From: JANNUT01 sp046331425
Lineage (GTDB): Bacteria > Acidobacteriota > Polarisedimenticolia > J045
Direction: 5' to 3'
DNA length: 64,000 nt
NCBI GenBank assembly: GCA_046331425.1
Contig: JAXLQU010000010.1
Coordinates: forward strand, 84,404 to 148,403
Positions 53,625 to 63,566 of this stretch are shown piece after piece. The notes under the pieces were generated by a model that was given only the letters and a program-made list of their open reading frames with translations, searched no databases and had not been told where the DNA came from. The first letter of the stretch is position 1. Every line of letters begins with the position of its first letter. The position numbers and the translations under genes were made by a program.

Positions 53625-54472
53625 TGGAACGTTGGCTGGAGCTCGTGCGCTTCGAACAGTTGCGCGACCCCACCGCGTGGCTCGACATTGCGTTGCTTTG
53701 GTTTGCGATCTACACGCTGCTAACTCTGATCCGTCGCACGCGTGCCGAGCAGATGATTTGGGGCTTGGCCGGTGTGGTTGTCATGTTCTTCCTCACCGAT
53801 CCCTCGAGTTTGATCCCGATGCGCGCCGTGCATTGGGTGCTCGGACAGTTGCTGCTCTACGGTCCGTTTGCCCTGATCGTGATCTTCTCCGGCCCTGTTC
53901 GGCAGGCTCTTGCACACTTCGGCCGCGTACCGATCCTTCGCTGGCGCACGCAGGACACCAACGAGCCGCTGATCGAAGAGGTCGCGCTGGCAGCAGCGGC
54001 GATGGGCACACGCAGGATCGGCGCGCTGATCGTGTTCGAGCGCGCCCAGGGTTTGCGCACCTACATCGAAACCGGAATCGGTCTCGATGCGCATGTCACC
54101 TACGATCTACTGACCAACGTCTTCACGCCCAAGACGCCTCTGCACGATGGCGCCGTGATCATTAGCGAAGGGCGTATCAAGGCTGCCTGCTGTTACCTGC
54201 CGCTCTCCGTCGACCCGTACATCTCGCGCGAGTACGGTACGCGGCACCGAGCGGCGATTGGGATTTCCGAAGAAACCGATGCGATTGCGGTAGTGGTCAG
54301 CGAGGAGCGAGGCATCGTGAGCCTCGCGATCGACGGCAAACTCACGCAAGACCTCGACAGTCGGGGACTCAAGCAGTTGCTTCTCGACCAGATGATGCCG
54401 GAACGAACGGTCTCACCGCTTTGGCGTTGGGCCACTAAACGCGCGTCGCGGACAACGGAAAGCGCTTCATGA
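53624..54472 (+). CDS. cdaA: Diadenylate cyclase CdaA
   Basis: 282 aa from ATG 53624 with GGAGGG upstream. Three N-terminal hydrophobic helices (WLDIALLWFAIYTLLTLI, MIWGLAGVVVMFFLTD, LLLYGPFALIVIFSGP) precede the DisA_N domain with GALIVFERAQGL, the catalytic LHDGAVIIS and TRHRAAIGISEETDAIAVVVSEE. These are the DGA and RHR motifs of c-di-AMP synthases. It overlaps ybbR by ATGA. Confidence 0.96.
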   Translation: MERWLELVRFEQLRDPTAWLDIALLWFAIYTLLTLIRRTRAEQMIWGLAGVVVMFFLTDPSSLIPMRAVHWVLGQLLLYGPFALIVIFSGPVRQALAHFGRVPILRWRTQDTNEPLIEEVALAAAAMGTRRIGALIVFERAQGLRTYIETGIGLDAHVTYDLLTNVFTPKTPLHDGAVIISEGRIKAACCYLPLSVDPYISREYGTRHRAAIGISEETDAIAVVVSEERGIVSLAIDGKLTQDLDSRGLKQLLLDQMMPERTVSPLWRWATKRASRTTESAS

Positions 54473-55131
54473 TGACCCGCCTGTTCGGTCACAACTTGGG
54501 ACTGAAGCTGGTGTCGCTTCTGCTGGCCTTCGTGGTCTGGGTTTGGGTTGCCCAACACTCGGAGTTGGTCAAGGTCATCAAGGTTCCGGTCTTGGTGGAA
54601 GCCGGCCCCGACGTGTTGGTCTTGGACTACGAACCGAAGGAGCTACGCGTGCGCGTCGATGGCGATCCCAACGACGTGCGTCGCATTCGCGAGGAAGAAG
54701 TCAGCGCCCGCATCGAGATTGGATCGGAAGAGGTGCGAGGCCGCAGGCAGCTGATTCTCACCCCCGCGCCGCGACAGATCAGCCCGATCCCTTCCGGCGT
54801 CAACGTCGAGATTCTCGACCGGATCGTCGAGGTCACCGTCGACAAAGCAGCCACCAAGCAGGTGCGCATCGCGCCGCGGCTGATCGGCCGGCTTCCGCTC
54901 GACATCGAGGTCGAAACGGTCGCGACCGAGCCGACCCTGGTCTCCGTTACCGGGCCAGTAGCCGCGATCCAAAGCCTGAACCACATTGATACCGAGCCGA
55001 TCGACCTCAACAACCGCCGCTCGAGTTTTGCCGTATCGGTCGACCTGGCCGTGCCCGATCCGGCGATCGAGTTGGACCCTGACCAGGTCCGAGTGGTCGT
55101 GGTGCTCACCCCCAAGTCGGCCAGACGCTGA
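54469..55131 (+). CDS. YbbR-like/CdaR regulator of CdaA
   Basis: 220 aa. One N-terminal transmembrane helix (LGLKLVSLLLAFVVWVWVA) is followed by two YbbR repeats (KELRVRVDGDPNDVRRIREE, then IEVETVATEPTLVSVTGPVA). Family members bind CdaA from the outer face of the membrane and alter c-di-AMP synthesis (knowledge from Firmicutes). The operon position between cdaA and glmM is the canonical one. Confidence 0.9.
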   Translation: MMTRLFGHNLGLKLVSLLLAFVVWVWVAQHSELVKVIKVPVLVEAGPDVLVLDYEPKELRVRVDGDPNDVRRIREEEVSARIEIGSEEVRGRRQLILTPAPRQISPIPSGVNVEILDRIVEVTVDKAATKQVRIAPRLIGRLPLDIEVETVATEPTLVSVTGPVAAIQSLNHIDTEPIDLNNRRSSFAVSVDLAVPDPAIELDPDQVRVVVVLTPKSARR

Positions 55132-55177
55132 CCAGCGCGCTTCCCGACAACGCTGAAGACTCGGAGAGAGATCACTC

Positions 55178-56527
55178 ATGCGCCATCTGTTCGGTACCGA
55201 CGGGATGCGCGGCGTCGCTGGTGAGCACCCGCTGAATCCGGCGACGCTGTTCGCGCTTGGCCATGCCTTGGCCACACAGATGAAAACGACGCGCGGTCAG
55301 GCCCGCATTGCGTTGGGAATGGACACCCGCGAATCGTGCGGCTGGATCGCTGGGGCATTGGCTGCCGGGGTGCGGGCTGCCGGCGGCTCGTTGATCGGCG
55401 CCGGCGTGTTGCCGACCCCAGGTCTTGCGCTGATCACGCGACGCGGTGGTTACGACGCCGGGTTGATGGTTTCGGCGTCGCACAATCCGTATCGAGACAA
55501 CGGCGTGAAGGTGTTCGATGCGAGCGGGACCAAGTTGCCCGATGCCGCCGAAATAGAGCTTGAAACACTGATCAGCAACGTGGAAGCGCCGGCCGCATTG
55601 GATGCCGCGGCCGAAGCAGCAAGCGTCGTCACCGACCCCGCCCTGCACGAGATGTATTTGTCGTTCTTGGATGAATGCCGCGAAGGGGTGCGATTCGATG
55701 GCGTGACGGTGGTGCTCGACACGGCGCACGGCGCAGCCTATCGAATCGCAGACGAAGCGTTCAAGCGAGCCGGCGCTCACACGATCGTGCTCGCCGACTC
55801 GCCGACCGGTCGCAACATCAACGATGCGCACGGGTCGATGCATCCCGAGGTCGTGGCCCGCACGGTCCGCGAGCGCGGTGCTGCGATGGGATTTGCTTTC
55901 GACGGCGACGCCGATCGCTGCATCGCCGCCAGCGGCAGCGGCAAGGTTCTGGATGGCGACTTCATGCTGTTTTACTGCGGTCGGGCGTTGCAGCGCGCCG
56001 GCAAGTTGCCGGGGCGAACGGTGGTCGCGACCGTGATGAGCAATCTGGGACTGCAAAAAGCTCTCGAACACGAGAAGGTCAAGATGAAGCGGGCCCCGGT
56101 CGGAGACCGCTACGTGCTGCAAGAGATGCAGGAGGGGGGCCACATGCTCGGCGGCGAGCAATCGGGACATGTGATCTTCATGCAATACGCGCCGACCGGA
56201 GACGGAGTGCTCACCGCACTCACCATGACGCGCCTGTGGAAACAAGGTGCGGGCGACTTCGATACCGCGTTGGCCTCGATCCCCCACTTTCCGCAGGTGC
56301 TCAAGAACGTACAGGTGCGCGAGAAGCCGCCGATCGAATCGCATCCGGCGCTGGCCGCTGCGGTGCGTCGCGCCGAAAAGCAGATGGGGGGCGATGGCCG
56401 GGTCGTGATTCGCTATAGCGGCACCGAACCGAAGGCGCGCGTGATGATCGAAGGACCCGATGCCGCGCTGGTCGAGCGGCTGGTCAACGAGGTCTGCGCC
56501 GTTTTCAAGCGCGAGATCGGCTTGTAG
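55178..56527 (+). CDS. glmM: Phosphoglucosamine mutase
   Basis: 449 aa. LFGTDGMRGVAGEHPLN at the start, the phosphoserine loop VSASHNPYRDNGVKVF near residue 100, the metal loop DGDADRCIA near 245, the sugar-binding GGEQSGHVIF near 325 and RYSGTEPKARVMIEG near 412. It converts GlcN-6-P to GlcN-1-P, between GlmS and GlmU. In other bacteria GlmM and CdaA interact physically, in line with this operon. Confidence 0.97.
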   Translation: MRHLFGTDGMRGVAGEHPLNPATLFALGHALATQMKTTRGQARIALGMDTRESCGWIAGALAAGVRAAGGSLIGAGVLPTPGLALITRRGGYDAGLMVSASHNPYRDNGVKVFDASGTKLPDAAEIELETLISNVEAPAALDAAAEAASVVTDPALHEMYLSFLDECREGVRFDGVTVVLDTAHGAAYRIADEAFKRAGAHTIVLADSPTGRNINDAHGSMHPEVVARTVRERGAAMGFAFDGDADRCIAASGSGKVLDGDFMLFYCGRALQRAGKLPGRTVVATVMSNLGLQKALEHEKVKMKRAPVGDRYVLQEMQEGGHMLGGEQSGHVIFMQYAPTGDGVLTALTMTRLWKQGAGDFDTALASIPHFPQVLKNVQVREKPPIESHPALAAAVRRAEKQMGGDGRVVIRYSGTEPKARVMIEGPDAALVERLVNEVCAVFKREIGL

Positions 56528-56557
56528 TCATCGCGTCTGAAGTCGTTGCTTGGATCG

Positions 56558-59500
56558 CTAGTCGGAGGACTCGCTGGTCCCATCGGTGGCGCGCACCAAG
56601 TAGTAGTACACCGGCGCGGGCGACGTAACGTCGACAACGGTGTTGGTCGTCGGCGATTGCCATGGCGGCGGGCTACCCGTCATGAAGTCGGGTGTCGTTC
56701 CGCGATAGACACGATAGCCGATGGCCGACGACGCTCTGCCCCACGTCAGCGTGGTACCCGAAACAGACTGCAACAGAAACAGCGAGTTTCCGACATTCCC
56801 CAATCCTGACGGGGGCGATGCCGGCGTATCGAATCGGTTGTGAAACAACGGAGTGGCGGGCGGGAGGAAGTCGTCGCTGTTGATGTCGCTGTCCTGACCA
56901 GCGCCCAGCGCGCCGCCAGGTTTGCGCGATACCGACAGCCCGGTCCCCGGCGATGCGGTCTGCTTGCCGCTTCCCCCCTCGGGGCAGGTGGCCGATGCGC
57001 CGTAGCCAACCTTGTCTTTGATCGCGGGATCGCTGCAGCCACTGACATTCGAGGTCTTGTTCACCAGCAAGGCGTGCCCAGCGGTGCCGCTCAGATTGGA
57101 CGTGCCCAGCGAGTCGTCTCGTGACGGAGTTCCGGAATAGCCATTGGCGGCGACCAGGTACCAACCGTGCGACGGCACGCTGTTGGCGGCCGTGAGATTG
57201 ACGCGGAATCCGAAATTTCCGTTGGCCGCCAGGTACTGTACCGAGTAGCCGGTGAGCGATACGGAGAGATCGGTTGGATTGTAGAGTTCGATCACATCGT
57301 CGCTGGTGCCTGCGATCCGCAACTGCGAGATCACCAGGTGATCCAGCGGGGATCCGCTGCCAGGGAGTCCCGTGGTGCCCCAGGTATCGTTGGACAATCC
57401 GGAACTGTTGGCCGCTTCGTCGCGTACCTTCAGTGCGAAGTAGTAGGTGGTGTTGTTGCTCAATCCGCTTGCCGTGAACTGCTCGCTCGATCCGGAGACA
57501 CGCGGAGTCGGCTCGCCGCTCAACGGTGTGGCCGCTGCAAAGTCGCTCTCGCTTCGAATTCGGGTGTTGCTTTGCCGGATGTCGTACGACGCTGCGGTGC
57601 CGGTGGTGCCGTCGTCGCCGACCGCGGTCCAAGACAACCGGATCGCCGTGGCCGACGACGGCTGCGCGATGAGGTCGGTGACTGTCGCGGGCGGGATCGA
57701 GTCGGGCGGTGCGTTGCCTGGGTCGTAGTAAATCTCGACAAACTCCTGCGCGAAGTTGGCCGCATCGGAAAACTCGTTGATGCGCACACCGGCGCCGCTT
57801 TGCGCACCGGCGCCCGCGCCAGGATTGGCGGCCGACTCATCCACCGAGTTCCAAGAAGCGACGCTCCCGGCCGGGCTACCCGGCGCGACACGTTGCAGCG
57901 CGCGATGTGTGGGACTCATCGCGATCGTCGGTCCGTCGACCAAGACGTTGGAGGCGTCATACAACTCGAACGTCTCGTCCCCGTTGATCTGAGGGAAACA
58001 GCCTTGTGTGCCGCACGAACCGTTTTCGTTGGAGTCGAGATAGACGGTCTCGGCGGGCATTGCCGGAAACGTCGTGGTGAACGCCGCGCGCGTGGAATCG
58101 CGTACCACGACCAAATAGCCGCCGGCCGGAATCGTGGTCCCGAGAGGCAACGTGAAACTCTGCGCCGAGGTGTACTGCTTGAGCGCCCAGCCCGACAGAT
58201 CGATCGACGCCGGTCCCGTGGTGAACGTCAAATCGATCGAATAGGTCGGGCCGTGGCCGCAGCCGTCGGTCGAGACCGTTCGATAGTGATAAGTCGTGTC
58301 CGGTGTGAGGCCACTCAGCGGTACGGTGTGCAAGGTTGCCAGTCCGCCGACCGAGGCACTGACTCCGTAACTGGAAGTGGTGCCGTATTGCACCTCGGAG
58401 CTGGCGATCTCGTCGGTCGTCCAACGAATCGTCGCGCCGGTACCGGTGATGTCTGCCACGAGCGGCCCAGCAACGATCGCAGGCGGCGCCGCCGTGGCGG
58501 TCGAGAACAGATCGTCACTGCTTTGCGTCGGACCATTCCCACTCTGGTCGGTCGACGAAACACGATAGTGATACGAGGTGGTCGGTGTCAGCGGCGACAG
58601 CAGCACAGTGTGACTTTGCACGAAACCGGCAGCGTTGGCTGTGTTGCCATAGCTCGCGCTGGTGCCGTAGTCGACCACGGAGCTTGCAGCCTCATCGGTG
58701 GTCCAGGTGATACTCGCCGAGCAATCGAACGGCGCGGCCGCGGGACCAGCGGTGATCACCGGTGGCGTCACGTCGGGCGCTGGATTCAAGAGCCAATGGC
58801 AGGCGTTGAGATGGATCTCGCGATTCTTCACACCACCGGTAGCTTTGTCCCAGCCGGGATGCAGGCTGTCGCTCGGATCGCCGGTGTCGTCATCGGCCGG
58901 CGATGAATCGCCGATCGCCGCCACGCGTCCCAATCCGTACCGCGCGGTCGCGAACGTCACGCGACTGTTGTCGTGAGCTTGCCCGGTGCGCCAGACGTGC
59001 GCTTTGACCGTGGCGTTGTCGAGTGGATTGAGTTCCATCGAGGTCGAGCCGAACAGTCCGAGTCCGCCCGAACCGACACCGAACGGACCGCGAATGATCG
59101 GGTCGGCCGGGTCGGTTTCGGTGTTGCTGTCGACACCATCGTCGAACCAATCCTCGGAGCCTTGCAGATCGACTCCATCGACACGCATCCAGATTCCAAA
59201 CAGACCGGCAGACGTTGCCGACGTCGCCCCACTCAAATCGTTCCAGACGTGTGGTGCATCCCAACCATCGCAATCGCGATCGGACGTTTCGTGATCGCCC
59301 ACCATGAACAGGCCGCCGCCCGCTGCAACGAAGTCCAGGATCGCTTGCTTCTCCACCGCGCTGAACGGCCCTTGCGGTTCGACCACGATGAACAACTGAT
59401 AGTTCGACAGATCCTGCGGGTTGGTGGCGTCACCAAAACTGATTCGCGCCCCCGCCGGCAACGATTCCACCGTGTGCCCGGCCTTGACCAAGTCGACGGC

Positions 59501-59806
59501 CCACGCCGAGATGCCTCCGGTCCAGTAGGTTTCCGAGGTGGTCGATGTGATCCCCGCTTGCGATGGGGTCGGCAGGCGCGACGGATTGGCCTCGTTGGTG
59601 CTTCCGCTGCACGGATAGGCCGGCATGTTCTGATTCCAAGCGTCTGCGTCGATCACCCAATCGGCGTTGCCGGCCATCTCGTGCTTCGTGGCGTCGAACA
59701 GCACAGCGGCTGCGTAAACCGGGGAAAGAGCACAGACACCGCTCACTGCCGCGGCAGCGATACACAACCCCCGCCTCAACCACTGGTCGCCCTGCCGGAG
59801 ACTCAT
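56558..59806 (-). CDS. Large secreted FN3/lamin-tail protein
   Basis: 1082 aa with a signal peptide (RRGLCIAAAAVSGVCALSPVYA). Residues about 25-345 look like a glutamine-amidotransferase-fold/DUF4350-type domain (LSNYQLFIVVEPQGPFSAVE, FVAAGGGLFMVGDHE, GLGRVAAIGDSSPADD). Two FN3-like units at about 350-540 repeat ITWTTDEAASSVVDYG and IRWTTDEIASSEVQYG. A lamin-tail-like domain is at about 545-680 (GDETFELYDASN), FN3 at about 700-820 and a second lamin-tail-like domain at about 825-980 (DDVIELYNPTDLSVSLTGY). The last 80 residues are the module shared with the TSP3 proteins, here without its Cys pair. Extracellular; role unknown. Confidence 0.8.
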   Translation of the reverse strand: MSLRQGDQWLRRGLCIAAAAVSGVCALSPVYAAAVLFDATKHEMAGNADWVIDADAWNQNMPAYPCSGSTNEANPSRLPTPSQAGITSTTSETYWTGGISAWAVDLVKAGHTVESLPAGARISFGDATNPQDLSNYQLFIVVEPQGPFSAVEKQAILDFVAAGGGLFMVGDHETSDRDCDGWDAPHVWNDLSGATSATSAGLFGIWMRVDGVDLQGSEDWFDDGVDSNTETDPADPIIRGPFGVGSGGLGLFGSTSMELNPLDNATVKAHVWRTGQAHDNSRVTFATARYGLGRVAAIGDSSPADDDTGDPSDSLHPGWDKATGGVKNREIHLNACHWLLNPAPDVTPPVITAGPAAAPFDCSASITWTTDEAASSVVDYGTSASYGNTANAAGFVQSHTVLLSPLTPTTSYHYRVSSTDQSGNGPTQSSDDLFSTATAAPPAIVAGPLVADITGTGATIRWTTDEIASSEVQYGTTSSYGVSASVGGLATLHTVPLSGLTPDTTYHYRTVSTDGCGHGPTYSIDLTFTTGPASIDLSGWALKQYTSAQSFTLPLGTTIPAGGYLVVVRDSTRAAFTTTFPAMPAETVYLDSNENGSCGTQGCFPQINGDETFELYDASNVLVDGPTIAMSPTHRALQRVAPGSPAGSVASWNSVDESAANPGAGAGAQSGAGVRINEFSDAANFAQEFVEIYYDPGNAPPDSIPPATVTDLIAQPSSATAIRLSWTAVGDDGTTGTAASYDIRQSNTRIRSESDFAAATPLSGEPTPRVSGSSEQFTASGLSNNTTYYFALKVRDEAANSSGLSNDTWGTTGLPGSGSPLDHLVISQLRIAGTSDDVIELYNPTDLSVSLTGYSVQYLAANGNFGFRVNLTAANSVPSHGWYLVAANGYSGTPSRDDSLGTSNLSGTAGHALLVNKTSNVSGCSDPAIKDKVGYGASATCPEGGSGKQTASPGTGLSVSRKPGGALGAGQDSDINSDDFLPPATPLFHNRFDTPASPPSGLGNVGNSLFLLQSVSGTTLTWGRASSAIGYRVYRGTTPDFMTGSPPPWQSPTTNTVVDVTSPAPVYYYLVRATDGTSESSD

Positions 59807-59988
59807 CGAAATCCTCGTCTGCCTGACCTAGCCAAGCGTTTGGAATGGCGCACGCCCTACCCGATGTGACCGTGGTGTTACGTCGTTTCTGCGCGGGTCA
59901 CCATCGGAAAGCGACCAACTCCTTGACGCAGGGGACAACGAACACTGCGCGAGGGGACAATTCAGGCCGCCGCGTCGCGAACGCGAGG

Positions 59989-60014
59989 CCCCGGACCGTC
60001 GTCGACGGTCGGGG
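59989..60014 (-). terminator. GC-rich hairpin directly after the response regulator gene
   Basis: CCCCG-ACCGTC pairs with GACGGT-CGGGG with one bulge and a three-base loop, immediately 3' of the stop. No T-run follows, so it may work with Rho or only protect the RNA end. The other about 180 bp up to 59807 show nothing. Confidence 0.55.
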
Positions 60015-60443
60015 CTAGCGTTGGCCGCTCCGCCGCAGGGCGATCCTGATCGCCCGCATCAGTTCCTCGATCGGAAACGGCTTCTGAATGAAATAGCAGC
60101 TCGGGTCATGCAGCATCGCGTGATCGAACGAGTCACCCGCGAATCCCGACATGAACATGCAGCCGATCCCGGCGTGTTTTTCGCGCACGAGCTGCGCCAA
60201 GTCCAGCCCAGACATCCCCGGCATCACGATGTCGGTGATCAGAAGATCGAGTGACACCCCCGGGCGCCGCGCCAGCCTCAACGCGGACTCAGGTTCCGGC
60301 GCTTCGAATACCGTGAGGCCGCGAGACCTCAACATCAGCGACACGACGGCGCGCACGCTCGGGTCGTCCTCGACCAAAAGGACGGACGGAGTTGCCGTGA
60401 ATTCGCCGCTTCGTTCGAAGGGCGTCGATGCTCGTGGGCCCAT
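60015..60443 (-). CDS. Single-domain response regulator
   Basis: 142 aa. Receiver domain with acidic pair VLLVEDDPSV near residue 23, phospho-acceptor LLITDIVMPGMSG near 69, the Ser of FMSGFAG near 98 and the conserved Lys in FIQKPFPIEEL near 120. No output domain. AGGTGG lies five bases before ATG 60443. No kinase gene is nearby, so the partner is unknown. The C-terminal sequence is close to receivers found at the end of hybrid kinases (impression). Confidence 0.9.
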   Translation of the reverse strand: MGPRASTPFERSGEFTATPSVLLVEDDPSVRAVVSLMLRSRGLTVFEAPEPESALRLARRPGVSLDLLITDIVMPGMSGLDLAQLVREKHAGIGCMFMSGFAGDSFDHAMLHDPSCYFIQKPFPIEELMRAIRIALRRSGQR

Positions 60444-60702
60444 GAACCACCTGGCCCCAGCCCGTCAGCCAAGGGGGACTCTACATCAGTCGGGCCGGCC
60501 CGAGAACACGGATCGATCGCAGATCGATGCAAGAGCAGCGGTGAATGATCCGGGCTACGATTACAGCCACTTAAGCAACAGCGACACGCTGCACGAGAGT
60601 GTTTCAGCACGACACTCCCAAGGCATTGCACACTCTATTGCCGCGGGCCAGGAACTCCGCATCTGGCGCGAGTCACCAGCCTGAGGCCGCTCGGAGGAGT
60701 TC
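60444..60702. other. Divergent region between response regulator and aconitase
   Basis: 259 bp with no gene. It must hold both promoters; I could not place convincing -35/-10 pairs. Confidence 0.4.
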
Positions 60703-62967
60703 ATGGCGGAAGCCATCATCCACGATCAGCTCCCAATGATTCGCGCTGCATACACCAAACACAGCGAGCGCATCGCCGCCGTGCGAGCGCAGTCCCGCAG
60801 GCCACTCACCTACGCCGAAAAAATTCTCTTCGCGCACGCAGAAGGGCTGGTTGAAACACCTCAGCGCGGCGTCTCGTACGTGAAGTTCCGGCCCGATCGT
60901 GTGGCGATGCAAGACGCCACCGCACAAATGGCACTCTTGCAGTTCATGCAAGCAGGCCGACCGCGCGTCGCCACGCCGTCCACCGTGCACTGCGATCACT
61001 TGATTCGCGCGCGCGTCGGCGTGCACGAAGATCTCAACAACGCGATCTCCACCAACCGCGAGGTCTACGATTTTCTCGAATCGGCTTCCGCCAAGTACGG
61101 CATCGGCTTTTGGAAGCCGGGCTCGGGAATCATCCATCAGGTGATTTTGGAGAACTACGCCTTCCCCGGCGCGATGATGATCGGCACCGATTCACACACG
61201 CCCAACGCCGGTGGCTTGGGAATGATCGCAATCGGCGTCGGCGGTGCCGATGCCGCCGAAGTGATGGCCGGCCTGCCTTGGTCGGTGCGTTGGCCGAAGC
61301 TGGTGGCCGTGGTGCTGAAGGGGACGCTCAGCGGCTGGACATCGCCCAAGGATGTGATCTTGCGTGTCGCCGAGATCCTCACGGTCAAGGGAGGCACAGG
61401 CAAGATCATCGAGTACATCGGACCAGGCGCGCGCTCGATTTCCGCCACCGGTAAGGCGACGATCACCAACATGGGTGCCGAGATCGGCGCGACCACATCG
61501 CTGTTTGCGTACGACGAGAAGTCGGCCCACTACTTGCGCTCGACCGGTCGCAGCGAGATCGCGGCGTTGGCCAGCGCGATTGCCGCCGACCTGCAGCCCG
61601 ATCCTGAGGTCGAAGCCGATCCTTCCTCGTATTACGACGAAGTGATCGAGATCGATCTGAACAGGTTGGAGCCGCAGGTGGTTGGACCACATACACCGGA
61701 CCTGGGTCGAGCGGTCAGTGCACTGGCGACCGAAGCGGCTCAGCAAGGTTGGCCGTCCAATATCTCGGCGGCACTGATCGGGTCGTGCACCAACTCGTCT
61801 TACGAAGACATCGGTCGCGCGGCCAACGTGGCTCGTCAGGCATTGGCGGCCGGCTTGAAAGCCAAGATCCCGTTTCTGGTCACACCAGGTTCCGATCAGG
61901 TGTTCGCTACGGTCGAGCGCGACGGTTTCCTCGAGCCGCTGCGCGCCATCGGCGCGACGGTGTTGGCCAACGCGTGTGGTCCATGCATCGGTCAATGGCA
62001 GCGCGACGATGTCGCCAGCGGAACGCCCAACTCGATCATCACCTCGTTCAATCGAAACTTCCCCACGCGAAACGACGGCAATCCTGACACTCACGCTTTC
62101 ATCGGAAGTCCTGAAGTCGTCACTGCCTACGCACTCACCGGCACGCTCGCGACCGATCCGATCCACCAGCCGATCGCATCCAACGGCAAACAGGTGACGC
62201 TCGCCGCGCCCAGTGCCGACGAACTCCCCGGCCGCGGTTTCGAAGAACGTCGCTCCGGTTTCGTGGCCCCACCCGCCGAGGGAGCAACGATCGCGATTGC
62301 GGTGTCGCCGACCAGCGATCGATTGCAGTTGCTCGAGCCTTTCGCGGCATGGGATGGACGCGACTTCGAGGGACTCGCGGTGCTGCTCAAAGCGCGCGGC
62401 AAATGCACCACCGATCACATCTCCCCCGCCGGCCCGTGGCTGAAATATCGCGGCCATCTCGACAAGATCAGCGACAACATGTTTCTCGGTGCGATCAACG
62501 CCTTCACACCAGAACCGGGCACAGGAATCAACGTGCTCAGCGGTGCCACCGCCAACCTGGCGCAGAACGCGCGGGCCTACAAAGCGGCCGGCCTGGGCTG
62601 GGTTTCGATCGGCGATGAAAACTACGGCGAGGGAAGCTCACGCGAACATGCCGCAATGTCGCCGCGTTTGCTTGGCTGCAAGGCAGTCATCGCCAGGAGT
62701 TTCGCGCGGATTCACGAGACCAACCTCAAGAAGCAAGGAATCTTGCCGCTCAGCTTCTCCAACGCTGCCGATTGGGAGCTCATCGGCTCGCACGACCGCC
62801 TCGCGATCGTCGGCCTGAAGGACCTCGCGCCCGGCAAGCCTGTCACTGTCATCGTGAGTCATGCCGATGGACGCAAGACCACACTCAGTTGCCACCAGAG
62901 CTTCACGCCGGAGGAGTTGGATTGGTTTCGTGCCGGCTCCGCGATGAACACGATGAAGGGCCGTTGA
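60703..62967 (+). CDS. Aconitate hydratase, mitochondrial type
   Basis: 754 aa, with GGAGGAG before ATG 60703. ATPSTVHCDHLI near residue 90, IGTDSHTPNAGGLGMIAIG near 165, iron-sulfur cysteines in GSCTNSSYEDIG near 360 and ACGPCIGQW near 425, and the swivel-domain block GEGSSREHAAMSPRLLG near 645. The pattern fits the eukaryotic mitochondrial/bacterial mitochondrial-type family more than AcnA or AcnB. It interconverts citrate and isocitrate in the TCA cycle. The stop overlaps a TTG that opens the next gene. Confidence 0.95.
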   Translation: MAEAIIHDQLPMIRAAYTKHSERIAAVRAQSRRPLTYAEKILFAHAEGLVETPQRGVSYVKFRPDRVAMQDATAQMALLQFMQAGRPRVATPSTVHCDHLIRARVGVHEDLNNAISTNREVYDFLESASAKYGIGFWKPGSGIIHQVILENYAFPGAMMIGTDSHTPNAGGLGMIAIGVGGADAAEVMAGLPWSVRWPKLVAVVLKGTLSGWTSPKDVILRVAEILTVKGGTGKIIEYIGPGARSISATGKATITNMGAEIGATTSLFAYDEKSAHYLRSTGRSEIAALASAIAADLQPDPEVEADPSSYYDEVIEIDLNRLEPQVVGPHTPDLGRAVSALATEAAQQGWPSNISAALIGSCTNSSYEDIGRAANVARQALAAGLKAKIPFLVTPGSDQVFATVERDGFLEPLRAIGATVLANACGPCIGQWQRDDVASGTPNSIITSFNRNFPTRNDGNPDTHAFIGSPEVVTAYALTGTLATDPIHQPIASNGKQVTLAAPSADELPGRGFEERRSGFVAPPAEGATIAIAVSPTSDRLQLLEPFAAWDGRDFEGLAVLLKARGKCTTDHISPAGPWLKYRGHLDKISDNMFLGAINAFTPEPGTGINVLSGATANLAQNARAYKAAGLGWVSIGDENYGEGSSREHAAMSPRLLGCKAVIARSFARIHETNLKKQGILPLSFSNAADWELIGSHDRLAIVGLKDLAPGKPVTVIVSHADGRKTTLSCHQSFTPEELDWFRAGSAMNTMKGR

Positions 62968-63566
62968 GCGGCGAAGACCCGCGGCCGACATCAGGCGCGA
63001 CGTCCTCCCAACTGTTCCGCGAGGAGGCGTTGCGCCATTTCGCCTCTACCAGCCGATCTGGCGCGCTGCTGCGACTTCCGCGCTGGTGGCTGCACGCTAC
63101 CGCCTGGTTGATGACAGCCCTGGTGATGACGTCGATCGCCTTCATGCTGTTCGGCAGCGTTGCGAGCTATCGCGTGGGGCGCGGTGCTTTCATGCTGCAA
63201 CCGGACGGCTCGCAGGCGCTGATCGCACATTTTGCTCTCGACAACTCTGGCTCAGGACAACCGCAAGTCGGGAATCGGCTGGCAGTTCGTCGCGAGCTAG
63301 CGCCGCCACGCTGGCTGACGATCGAAAGCGTCGGTACGAGCGTTGCGCCCACAGCAGCATGGCCGTGTGGTGAGCGGCCAGAGGGCCCCGCGGGGTTGTG
63401 GGTGCGCGCCGTTGTCGAGCGCGGCGCTGTCGATCCTGGTGCCGACGATCACAGCGCTGACGATCACAACGCTCTCGATCATCGCGATTCAGCCTGTCAC
63501 GAGGTTTGGATCCAAGCGGGACGTCGCTCGGCGTGGGCCGTCCTGCGCGAACGAGTCACTCGATGA
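62964..63566 (+). CDS. Short membrane-fusion (HlyD)-like protein
   Basis: 200 aa from TTG 62964, chosen because TTGA overlaps the aconitase stop and its own stop overlaps the C39 gene by ATGA. About 30 N-terminal residues contain LFREEALRHFAS, like the N-terminus of bacteriocin-type HlyD proteins. One transmembrane helix follows (WWLHATAWLMTALVMTSIAFMLF), then SYRVGRGAFMLQPDGSQALI, like the first strand of the lipoyl half. The usual long coiled-coil is absent; a His/Asp-rich stretch (DDHSADDHNALDHRD) precedes the C-terminal EVWIQAGRRSAWAVL. Probably the periplasmic partner of the next gene's transporter. Confidence 0.65.
   Translation: MSGEDPRPTSGATSSQLFREEALRHFASTSRSGALLRLPRWWLHATAWLMTALVMTSIAFMLFGSVASYRVGRGAFMLQPDGSQALIAHFALDNSGSGQPQVGNRLAVRRELAPPRWLTIESVGTSVAPTAAWPCGERPEGPAGLWVRAVVERGAVDPGADDHSADDHNALDHRDSACHEVWIQAGRRSAWAVLRERVTR

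Noticed and set aside
55172..56344. 390-residue antisense frame across glmM
   Set aside because: GlmM motifs are complete on the plus strand; the antisense frame matches nothing.
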